DNA from: Membranipora membranacea
Taxonomy: Eukaryota; Bryozoa; Gymnolaemata; Cheilostomatida; Membraniporidae
Assembly (NCBI GenBank): GCA_914767715.1
Contig: OU612065.1
Span: forward strand, 35,898,001-35,962,000
Length of the DNA: 64,000 nt
Direction: 5' to 3'
Each line of letters starts with the position of its first letter. The first letter of the stretch is position 1. Shown here in pieces: positions 23,901-35,500 of the stretch. The notes beneath the pieces are model-generated. The model did not search any database. It was given only the letters and a program-made list of their open reading frames with translations, and was not told the DNA's origin. The position numbers were made by a program, and so were the translations under genes.

Positions 23901-26900
23901 TAACATAGGATGATAGGCCTTCACAAATAATTGTGCATGGCAGTTGATAATAACCTTGCATCATGATTGCATGGTTAAACACCTATGGCTGTTGGCTTCA
24001 TGGGTCGGACTAATCAAAGTAGGCTCAAAGTAGGTGACTTTGTGGTTGTGAAGAGAACACGATATAGGCATGCTTATGAAATGCACCTAATAAGTTAAAG
24101 CATTCTCATACCTCACAGCATTGTGCTTATATCATAGTGACAAACCCTTTACAAAACTATTTTCAGGCCTGATAGCTAACAATTTCAATACAACATTCTG
24201 CAGCACAATAATTACTCATACTCAAGCGAAACCCTACATTATTACTGTGGAAATGATCCAAAAGCTTTCTCACATGAGCACACCAGAAATATTAATCATT
24301 CTATATCCTACTTGATTAGCATCCAATACCCTACAATGGTGATAAGCGCGGGTAAATATTGCAAAGCATGTTTTGCAATAATCACACCATTTATACAATC
24401 CCATCAGTCAGGTTGTCATGACTGGGTTGCTATTTTATGCTTGTGTAATTTTTTTGGCAAACTAGACACACAACTATTTAAAAGACACTGTGGAATGAGT
24501 AGCAGTGATGTGTGAATGAGTCAGTTGAATGATTCCAATACAGAATCTTTCCAATTATAGGCCAGTTATTTGTTTTGACTGCTTGTGGTTGCATGCAAAA
24601 TTTGAAAAAAAGGGTCAGCATTGAATTGACAGGAGAGGTACTTATGGATAGGCCTATGCTAAGTTGACACAGAAGTTATTCTATGTGATATGAAGGCAGG
24701 CTGTGTAACTGAGGATCAATTACTTTTAAAATGTGATTGAAATGAGGGGAGACTGTTTGTTATTAGGTCAGCTACCTTCTCTGTGTTTGATTTTGACTGT
24801 TCTGATGAAGATCCATTAGCCTGAGGCAATGACTGATCATCGTCCAGGGCCATAGTGATTAGCTCTGACATCTCATCAACAGTAATCCCCTGAAGTAGAT
24901 CGTCTAATCCATCATCTGTAGTACCCAATGTACCCTCCACTATAACAGTCTGCTGCTGGGAGCTACTGTCACTAACATCGGCAGCTTCATCTGAGCCACT
25001 CGGGGCAGCGGTGACAGATTGCACTGAGTCAGCGGTCTGCTTATCATCTGAGTGAGTCATTGATTGGCCTTCAGGGCCCATCTGATCAGTTTTAGTGTTG
25101 TCCATTAGTGAGGATGTGTTTAATTTGTTGACAGGTTTTAGCTTCTCGTCGCAGACAGCTGCTGTAGTAGAATCAGATCGAGGAGATGAGATACCCTCAT
25201 CTACTAAGTCTACATCAGTACGGCCTGTCAGCGATGTGACACCGGTATCGTCCGCAGAGGAGGAGGCAGCAGGGCTCTCAGTAGAGGCTGATGATATACC
25301 TGTAAAAGAAACAATAAAACACCATATATGAATACAATAATCTCCCAGGAGAGACCTACACAGCAGGTCTATCACACACCTTGAAAAACACTGGCCTACA
25401 ATGTACATTGGGCCCCATGTTGTTTTTCTTTAGTACAAAGGACCTGATATAGTAACAAGATTGTGAGGAAAAAAGGAAACAACACCCTTCATTGTAGACT
25501 AAAACACCTGATTATATTAGGAGTGCATCGAAGCATACAAAGCTTCATAAAGAGATTAGGAGGCAAGAAAAAAGCTGAGTCCATATCTTTAGTTACAATA
25601 TGTTGGCTCAGTAAGAGTATTCACTATTATTGCTCATGCTCTGTGCATACTGTTTGTTATGATAAATGTTGGCTTGGTGCCGTTCCTCGAGTGAGTGAAC
25701 GCTCACAGTTGCCAGGGTTGCGCTTCAGATTTATTCTCGATTGCTTGGTAATCTAGATGAAGTATCACATTATATCCACGGATAAGCAGAATGTTATGCT
25801 TACATAAAAATCTTGCATTGTGGAAATCCAGCAAAACCCATATATCATATTACAATGAGGCATTGACCAAACTATACATTGGGATTAAACTCTGCGAGGT
25901 AAAAATCTCTGATTGGGCGGGCAGCTAGCCGCAATGTAGTGAAGGGCGTGCTCTGATTTAGTTAATCAGATATGGCCTGACTTACGGTGTCTGTAGAAGG
26001 GTAGGGGGTAGGACTGATCACGTCGGAGCAGGAATGATGTGGATAGGTAGTGGAGGGATGATGGCAGTAATAGCTTATAAAACTACTATTCCATTGGAAC
26101 TCAAAATCGTTTTATTCATGTGAATAGGGGCTGAGAAGATATGATGAGTGAATAAACGATAAAACAATGCCTATGGCAATGAACTTTGGGACTTCCTGCA
26201 AGTGTTTCTGCAAACTGCATGGGTATTATCAGTAAATTAGAGCAGCACTGCTAATTACATACCTAGCACGTCTAACACATCATTGATTTCTTGATTACTG
26301 TCGTGTTCCCTGTTTTCATCACACTGCTGCCGCGGCTCCATACTATTGCTCTGTAAAATTACGGAATAACAAACTGTGTGAGACAGAAGGCAGTCACATA
26401 TTATCTACAAGATATAACACTCTAATTTGCCCTACATCCTCAACTTTCTGTGCAAAGATTAATATGCTGTAGTTAATTAATGCTGCGTTACAAAAAACAA
26501 TATCCAAAAACAACTCCACTATGAGTGTTTACACGCATGAACACTGCTGAATACAAGAATGAGCATCGGGTCGTTATTTTGATTTACACGGTCGCGGGCG
26601 GTGTGAGAATCCAGGTCAAACTCAGGGCATGGATATCAAGGTGGCAAGCTGGCATCGCACACAGACATCAACTAAACCCGTTGCAGCCAGCCCCTGTTTG
26701 CTTGTTATGATTATTTGCAATGATGATGAAATTAGAGTTGGCTGAACGGTAATACAAGGTTTACACCGCCTGCCTCGTATAGAGTGGCATTTAGCTTGGC
26801 TGAGTCAGCACTCGTTCAACATACTAGCATGTTGAAAGCTTATATAAAGTTTACCGCCAATAATTCTGCCAGGGTAAATAATTTGATTTATAAAAGATAA

Positions 26901-29900
26901 CCTTACTTTCATAAAGGCTGAATTGAAATTAGCTCAATGCAAGTCAATACAAGCTTTTGTGTGTGCTATATTGTAAGATATGATTACATTGTGTAGGCAT
27001 TGTGCAGAGCAGCAACAAAGACCTAAGTTTATTAGAGCTACACATCAGCCTAGGCTAGCTCTACCACGAATAAACATTGTTCTTTGTGTTACGATGGTCC
27101 TTTACAAAACCAAAACAAGAGCTTGACCCATGGCAAGCACAATAAAGCATCGCAATTGTCCCAGTTTTCAAGTATCTTAGCCCAAGCTAGGTTGCAAAGA
27201 GGCTTTTCAGGGGTTCAGTGAAGTTATGTTGGCTACATCTCAAGATGTCTGCAACAAAATATCCAAGTGCATAGCTGCCACTGTTGAAGTACCTTGCCCA
27301 ATCCCTGGGGATGGGATTATTAAAATGGAAATTTATCTATTTGACAGAAGGAACAACCCCATCCCAACCAATTACTCAAAATCAATTTCACTTTAGTTTT
27401 AATCAAAATGCTAACAGCGTATGATAGTGTTAATTAATGGTTTTACTTACAATATTGTTGAGTTTGACAGGTGGTTGGCTTGGTGCGTTTAGTTCACCAG
27501 TAGTCCAGAACTTCTGATAAGGGTCTTCCTTCTTATTGAGATGCCTTCGTCGGCTTTTATATTTCTTAGCACCAAAATAAACAAACTGATCTTTGAAGGC
27601 CGGATTGTGATCGATAACCGGGTTCTCCTCGTCCACATCCCCTGCTATAGCTTTAATAGCTTCAGCCTAAATATACAACATCATTTATTATTGTCAATTA
27701 TATAAATGGGAAATGGACCAAAAACTACCTGATTGCTTAGGAAAAAAAAGATTTTTTTAGAAAATTTCCATTGGTACATCGAACTACATTAACTACAAAG
27801 CTAAGTACACAATCATTACATAAACATTAACTTACATCAACACAGAAGATCAACCTAGGTTTAGAAAAGGACAAATCTAGCATTGTCCCATTTCACACAT
27901 TAAAAAAATTCTCAGATATTATTATATGACTGTTTTGTTCACAGTCATTCCTCAAAATAAATGAGGCAATTTAATCATCTATTCTAGAATATGATCATGA
28001 TTAACAGCACTGGGAATTGTGTAAGACACTTTGTTGATAAGTGGCAAAGGTGATGATGTGTATTCAAATGTGTTGCCGCCTAAATCATAACTGTTAGTAA
28101 TATGGAGGCAGATGTTGATTGATGATTCAGCCTATCATGTGACATGAGGTCATCGTAAGAACTAACATACTAAGTAAGTTAACAAAGCATGGTCTATCCA
28201 ATACTTGGTTCTATTTACTACTTGTATGATGATAGATGATGAAGCTGAAACAACTTCTCAGAAACTGCTACTATAGGCTCACATACAGGTCGATGATTAA
28301 AATAAAGCAGCATGCGTGGAGGTGTGCTGCTGCCCTGTTCAATTAACTTATCATGATCTAATGCAGTATAGTGGTTGACAGCCATGCTGTGACTAATACA
28401 GAGTCTCTAACGACTGTGCTATACAAGGTGCCCTTATGGCATTGAGATTGATGTTCAGAGCTGATTATGGAATAGCGTCTTGACCACAAACTTGATTGTA
28501 ATTAATCAAGCCAGTCAAGTCAAAACAAAACTGAATGTACTCAGTGATGAATGTGAAAAAGATAAGGCTGTAAATCTTTCTATAGGGACCCCAGAGTGAT
28601 AAAAATGTGTAGTGTAGTGTTGCAATCTTCCCTTTCACAAAAATGATAGGAGGTAATCATTTCCCTGGCCTTGCCAAATCCTGATAGCAATTATTGGCCT
28701 CTGAACTCCGCTACCTATTTTATTCTACATAACTATTTTTTATTATGACTGAGATTTCAATTCCACACCTGACAGTTTGATCGATGACCAACCAGCCAAG
28801 TCAAAATTTTGAAGCTATATTGAGACGTTTCATCAGTTTTTAACCATCAAGGCACATATTCCTCTTTGGCATCCTAGTGAGTTGACTTTGAAAATCAATG
28901 CTGTCCAGGCAGCGAATTGGGATCCAATCAATAAGACAGTTTGTAAGTATACAGCCTAGTACATGAGTACTGGTACGGCCAACACAAACCTACTGTGACA
29001 GCTATTTGGTTCTAATCACATGATAGCAAATAATAACACCCTCTCTGTATCGGATATCAGGCAGTTCATTGAGATTGTAAAGATAAAATTTGTACCATAT
29101 AAATGAAAAATTTTTGATAATATTACCTCTTCTTCCGAATCGATAGATTGACGCGCACTGGATGCAGCGGTGCAAGCACTGGTAACAGAGTCTCGCCGCT
29201 TATGATTTCGCCTTTTCTTATCTAATTTCTCAGTTAGTTTTCTAGCTTCTTCTTCCTCTTGACTTTTTATATTATCCAGTTCAAGTTGGGCCTCGTCATC
29301 CCCGGCCTCTGCTTTACGTTTGAGTTCATCTCTACGGGTTGTTTCTAACTCTGCAGCGATTATTCTCTTGGTGCGATACTTCCTCTTGATAGTACCATCC
29401 TCCATCACTACTGTTATAGATTTGGGCTGGTATCCAGACTTGCTTACGTTTTGTTTAGTGGTGCTTTCTGTCGATTGGCTCTTAGTATTGTGAGCAGCAG
29501 AGTTGACAAGCTTTTTAGCAGCTTGCACTAGATCTAAATAGCTGTGGTAGCAGTAATCGTGGTCAAGAAGTGGATGATCTTTAGGTATTGTCTTCAATGA
29601 TACATTGGGGTATCTCATAGCTACCTTCTTATTGTTTTTAGTTTGTAGTATTTGAGTTATAGATGGAGCAGGTTTGACATAATAATTCCGCGGAGGTTTC
29701 ACAGGCATGTTGGAGGCTGAAATAGGCATTGCTGGCACTTTGATCGTGGTGCTGCCTATATTACCTATGACTAAGCTCGAAGCTGACGATGGCCTCTGTA
29801 CACTAGGTATGCAGTTTGTCATTGTAAGCTTGAAGTTCGGTGATAGAAGTTGACTGACGGTGTGTGATACTGACTGACTTTTAGGAGGGGTTCTCGGAGA

Positions 29901-31171
29901 AGCTACCTTACTATCCACAACTACAGTTTCTTGTTGCACAGCACTCGCTGTCGATGACATGTCAACCATCCTGTTACCAATAATGGAGTAAGCAAGCTTT
30001 GGAACTCCGCCACCATTCAGTATACATTTATATCCAGTGGCGGCAGGGTTGAAGTGAATAGGCTTGTCATTAGCTGTGCATTGTACAATTCTTATTCTGT
30101 TATCCAATAGCGACACAGGTTTTTTCTCAACAGCAACCAATTTTTCCTCAGTCTTTACAGACTGTGAGGGATTCAATATATCCAGAAGGCTTGATTTCAC
30201 TTCAGTGCCCAGCGTTAAGACTGGGGTTGCTTCAACTAAATCCACCCCTGAGTCGCACTGCTCACTGCTAGTATCTATTGTAGTGCAGTCAATAGATCCG
30301 GTTTTCTTGTGATCAGCAACAGTAGAAGTATCCGCAATAGACTGTAATATATCCCCTAAGTTATTAGTGTCCTCGGGAGTAGAGACGGGTGTGCTTCTCT
30401 CCGTGGACATTAAAAATATCTCATCACTCGGCTTGACAGAGAGGCTGTCTGTTTCACCAGCCGTCTCACTTTTTGACCGGATCTCCATACCAATCATCCC
30501 GACTTCACCGTGACCATCTGCTATCTGCTGTGTGTCATTTTCTGTCACCACAGCCTCCAACACTGAGGGAAGATGTTGCTCTGCACATTCTAACAATGGT
30601 TTGGAGAGTAGCAGAGTGTCTGCAGAGTCAATCACAGAGATTGGAGGTGATGGGCTCGAATCAGCCAGTTCAGCCTCAGGCTCCATAAACTCCTCACTAA
30701 AATCATAGCATTTAGGCCTACATTGAGTCATCACTCACACCATGCATTATCAGTGAAGCTGATCATTTAATTGTCATGAGTTTTTTTTGCCGTGCAGCCA
30801 ATTTTTCTGCAATCATAAGCAATGAGAAATAGACTGACACTGCAGTGATTTTTCTTATTGTGTTTTCGCAACAATGACCAATACCTTCTCTGCTATCACT
30901 GCGTTTTGTTTGATTGACTAGATTTTTAGGGAAAGTAATATCCACAAAGACCACCCTTATTTTGAAGGTGTACCACAAAGGCTAACCTGCAGTCCCCCAG
31001 GACACATTTGATGCTTAGAAATATAGCAACAATGGATAAATCAATTTAGGTTATTTACCAGTGCGTATTTTTTTCCACTTTTTCATCATCAGAACAGGAG
31101 ACAGCTACTTCAGCTAATAAGTCCAGTGGGTTCATCTCTAGCACCATGAGTTGAGAGTTCCCGGCGCTCAT
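17903..31171 (-). CDS. SKI/SNO/DAC-family-like nuclear protein with AT-hook, 12 exons, 1559 aa
   Basis: Exons on the minus strand: 31171-31059, 30717-29127, 27666-27451, 26350-26263, 25299-24776, 23869-23341, 22824-22500, 21701-21538, 20530-20306, 19474-19320, 18960-18703, 18394-17903. All are GT-AG and in phase, totalling 4680 nt, which supports a single gene. Residues about 985-1080 (PALLIDGVKFVRL, then EVTNCSDLQRNLL, then MIVSEEAARKI) follow the pattern of the SKI-DAC (Dachshund homology) domain. An AT-hook, KRGRGRKPK, lies near 1233-1241. Residues about 1369-1389 (CIVCCTC...F..HQH) match the zinc segment of the SKI SMAD4-binding domain in spacing (C-x2-C-x2-C-R ... F-x2-H-x-H), followed by DSADWQAF near 1415-1422. 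The rest is Ser/Thr-rich with basic clusters (KKRRNHKRR; RKRKLEAEL). Exon 3 holds an unrecognised block (FKDQFVYFGAKKYKSRRRHL). Inferred role: nuclear, chromatin-associated regulator. I do not recognise a named orthologue. Confidence 0.75.
19712..19757. repeat. 46-bp palindrome made of two abutting ends of the ATTATCACAGAGTAAGG element
   Basis: GCATATTATCAGAGTAAGGA meets its own inverted copy ending TCTGTGATAATATGC with no internal sequence. The arm equals the terminus of the TIR element at 36460-36849. It lies in an intron of the SKI-like gene. It looks like a minimal or almost fully deleted copy, or a footprint. Confidence 0.75.
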
Positions 31172-32575
31172 TAGAGCACCTCCAGTTACTGCGCAGCAGC
31201 TGCAGAAAGCTGGTTGAGATATCCGAAGCCAGTGCAGTGGTCATCTATATCTCTTTACATTCCATTGATATGTGATGTGATATACAAAGATTAAAATGCC
31301 TGCAGAAATAACAAATAAATTAATTATAGCCAGTGAAGAAAATGCTATGCGCAGTAATGAAGTGGTTTAATGCTAACTCATAGTATTCTGCTCTGTGTTT
31401 GGACCACAGACACTATGAGAGATGATCTTGTCAAAAATCAAAGAGAGAGAAGACACAGAAAATGCATTTTTATAGGTATATAGTATATAACATTTTTTAT
31501 GGAAGAACTGGAATGGCTCAGATGATGGTAAATCCCTGGACCCATATTATAATGAAGGTGAATGGAAGTACCAAGGAGGACAACCTCAACCTGGTATAAA
31601 TGTCACATTTATAACATAGGTACAGTTACACCTTGATTGATTGAATGTTTTAATTAATAAATGATATTGCAAACTGCAGCTTCTGAATTTGAATCTTCAA
31701 TAATTTATGAGTAACATACATGACCCATCGCTGTGTCAGTCAGTCACAGTGTCAAGCAATCTAATATGTATATATTATTGATCATTAATCAAATAACTTC
31801 ATTGCATTAATTGCTGGACTGTCTGGAGTCTCAGGGAGGGTTCTCTCTTAAAAAGTTTCATAGTCAGTGTCAGTTTGCAACATAAAATAATACCATGATA
31901 TATTATACAAGGAAGAGAAACATTTACATCACTCCACTAGCTACTCATTAAGCTGCCTAGAGAAGACAGACAACAATACAGACAGATGTGATTCAGAAGA
32001 TAGAGAAAGATGATAAAAACAATCTAGCATGATTGAATGTTCATAATAATCGTTACTATTATTTCAAAAACTTGTTTGATATAAAAGCACTCACCACTTG
32101 CTTGTAGTAGTGCTTTAGCTGGGCTTGTTTTATTTTGTGGCTACTGGCATCAGCTAAGGATCATAGACCTAAAAACACATCCAGGAATGAGTGACAAAGC
32201 AAGTTCAAGCTTGTTGTGTGCAAAAGGTACTACTTCATCAAGTTCTATTGTTGTGTTTCCTGAGGAGCACATGCACGGTCAGTGATGGCGCGTAACGTTC
32301 TGATCATAACATGGGAATGTAAATAGTAGACCATATCCACTATACCATCGTATAAATTCCTGCTCAAATATTGTAGAATATCTATTATATGTAACTATTT
32401 GGGAGTCTGAATTGTAGGTCTAAATATCACAAAAAGTGATGACATAGTTCACACTACCGGTTTCCTCATTGAGAAAGCCAACTTCTTCAAGCTGTAATAG
32501 TACCTACGTATTGGAACAAGGAGAAAAAACTTGTTGTGTTTAAAGGAAAGTACTTGTTGCGCCTGTTCAGGCAAA
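31172..32575. promoter_or_regulatory. Divergent intergenic region between the SKI-like gene and DBNL
   Basis: Start codons of the two flanking genes are 1.4 kb apart and point away from each other, so both promoters should lie here. I see no TATA box or other core element I would defend. A stretch at about 31498-31596 looks superficially coding on the plus strand but lacks splice signals and family similarity. Confidence 0.4.
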
Positions 32576-35500
32576 ATGGCATTAGATTTAAAGAAGAACA
32601 AGGATAGTATAGTGTCAGCATGGAAGGATGTCTCTAATCCAGACTCATCAAATACATGGTAAGAGTTAGTAGTAAGAAGGAACACAACTGACTTGACTAA
32701 AGTCCAAGGAGGCTATTACTCCTTCCTTGGACTAACCAATGAGGGAGTTCATTGGACTAACTAACAATCACACTGAGAACTCAGAATGAATAATTATTTA
32801 CTGACTTACTGGCGCTTACTATAGTAAGAAACACACTGCCTGTAGTAAAATATATTTTCACATAATAGATACATGCATAGAGAATAGATAGAATCAGAAG
32901 AAAGAGATAAACAAGTAAAGCTAGATTAATACTAATGGGTAAAGATAACTAGTTAAGTGTAACAGCAGCCTTCTACATCACTTCCTTCCTACTCCTCTCT
33001 TAGTCTCTCCACTGAGTTGGTCTCTAACAATTAACTAGTCTACTGCTTTGTCCCCATACAATACATATTGCATTCTTTCAGAAAGAGTATGGCTATTGTA
33101 TAATATGCTGCATTTTATTAAAAAAATTATACTTTTCTCAATGCTCACTAAATTAAAGCGCTGACGATGGGTGGTGCTGCATGGGACATATCTTTCAGCA
33201 CTCAAGGCCTAAGCAGCAGTGGTGTGGGTACTATAGGGGCTGCATGAGTGCTCTAGGACAGGCTTTGTGGGCAGCGCCAACGAACACTCTACTATAATGA
33301 TTTTTTCATAAAGTTGGCTACCCCATCCAGAACTGGGCTTTTTCTGCAGTGTAGGAGATTTGAACATATTCCTTGTTGTCTCGCCAATGTGCTGTCACAG
33401 GTTGAATATAGTGATTTATGGCCGCTCTAGTCAAGGGCTTGTTCATATCTATGATGGTTTAGCTAGCCATACACATTATGTTTGAAAACATTTTGTTGTT
33501 TTATTTTACAAACCCAGTTCATTTGTTTTTACAATAATTTTATACACCCTACCCTGTTCACTGTCTTTTAATTGCGTTATGATGCGTCACTGAATATACT
33601 GCTTTGAAGCAGAAAGCTCACTTACATATTTCACCCAATCCTAATGTGATAACCCTGATAAGTTATTTTGTTACACCTCAGTATATTGATGTTCACTTTT
33701 GTGTATTTCCCAGGGCTATATTTGGATATGAGGGTCAGACAGGTGTCCTTAAAGTCGTCGAGATCGGAGGTTGGTTATCACTCACCAAATTTCAGTTTGA
33801 CTCCCTTGTAAATTTCCATATAACTTTTCTGCAAAGAACTGGCATGAGTGCACGGTGAAGATTTTCCAAATTACAGATAATCGTGATGTCATTCGCTCTA
33901 CATAGTGGTTCCCCCTTGCACGATTATACGGTATTTTAGTTTCTATTATATTATTTTTCCAATTTAAGTATTTTGGAACTGGCAACCAACTCTTACAGTA
34001 CATTATTAACGTTCCTTCTATTTCACGGCTAGGCAGAATTAATGTGGTTCAATCTAAGCATGTTTTCAGTTTCAAAGAGCACTTGTCATGCTGCAGAACA
34101 TGAAATCGAATACTGGATTGACCATTTCAGTATGAACATCATGAGACTGCACTTTTTATAGATGGTGAGTTTGATGAGATGGTTGACTCATTGAACAGCG
34201 GTAAGATACAGTATGCTTATTGCCGAGTGACGGACCCAAACACAAACCTCGCTAAGTTTGTCCTAGTCAACTGGCAGGGCGATGGAGCTCCTGACACGCT
34301 TAAGGGTAGATGTGCAGGTCATGTCAGAGATATAGGCGCACTTCTCAGAGTAAGCTTTCTTCTAGACTATCTATGATGACTCATGTAATGTAAATTAAAT
34401 GTAAAGCCAGTTGAACACTTCGGCGTTGTGTGTGATTTTAACTAGCCACTGGTTGTCAAATCTCTTGGCTGAAAATCTTGAAATCTATGTATTCATGTTT
34501 GTGTGTCACATAATCCCTTGGCGTCTCTGCTGATTACAATATTGTTATTCTCAATAATGTATAGTTGAAGCTTTGGGATACAATAAGGCCTGAGAAATTT
34601 ACCTAGTCTCGAAATTTTGCACCATAAAAATGGTCAATAGAATCATTGACTCAAAATGTTTGGGATGAAGTTGTTTATTTTTGATAATATTCTGCTATTT
34701 GTAGTTATTAATTGTTATGTATTTGTCAGGGTGCTCATGTGACGATAAACGCAAGAGACGAAGAAGATTTAGACACAGATGATGTTCTAAAACAAGTGGC
34801 CAAATCATCAGGCTCCAACTACAGGTATACCCTATTCTAGTATCTGATCACATTATCACATCATTTCCTGTCCTAGTGCAGAATTTAAGATTATGCAGTG
34901 TTTTCCTTTGTTATGAGTGTTTTTTGTGCTAGATTGTGTCATCTTAGATAAAATAGCTCATTAATTAGGTACCTACCATCTCTATGTTGCAGTGTCCATA
35001 AAGAAAAACCAAGAAAAGTCGAAGAGCCAACAGCACCTATCGGATCGGTGTATCAAAAAGTCAGACCTCAGGCAGAAATCAACATAAATAAAAGGGATCA
35101 ATTCTGGGAGAAGACGCAGGTAGGTTATCACTATCAGTACTCCTGAGATTGATGAGCACTGAAGTGAAGCCTCTGCTCCGGCCTACCTACCGATTGAGAG
35201 CAAATTGACCCAGAAGTTGCAACCACTTTTTGGCCACCCTTTAATTGGGATGTTTTGAGTGATATGACCCCTTGATTTTATCCAGTAAATCATAATCTAA
35301 ATTGTAAGCTATTGTTATTATTCAAAATTGATCATGAAGCTTACACTTTCATTGTCAAGTATGATATCAGGAATATAAAAGGGTAAAATCTAGAGAGCCT
35401 GAAGTAAGTTTTTGGCAATGTAACTGTTAGACAAAAGAAATCATGTATAGAGTTATATTCTGTGTGGGCAGTTTACTGTCGTGTATAGAGTTATATTCTG

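Noticed and set aside
25095-25331. Plus-strand frame opposite exon 5 of the SKI-like gene
   Set aside because: Antisense shadow of a Ser/Thr-rich coding exon.
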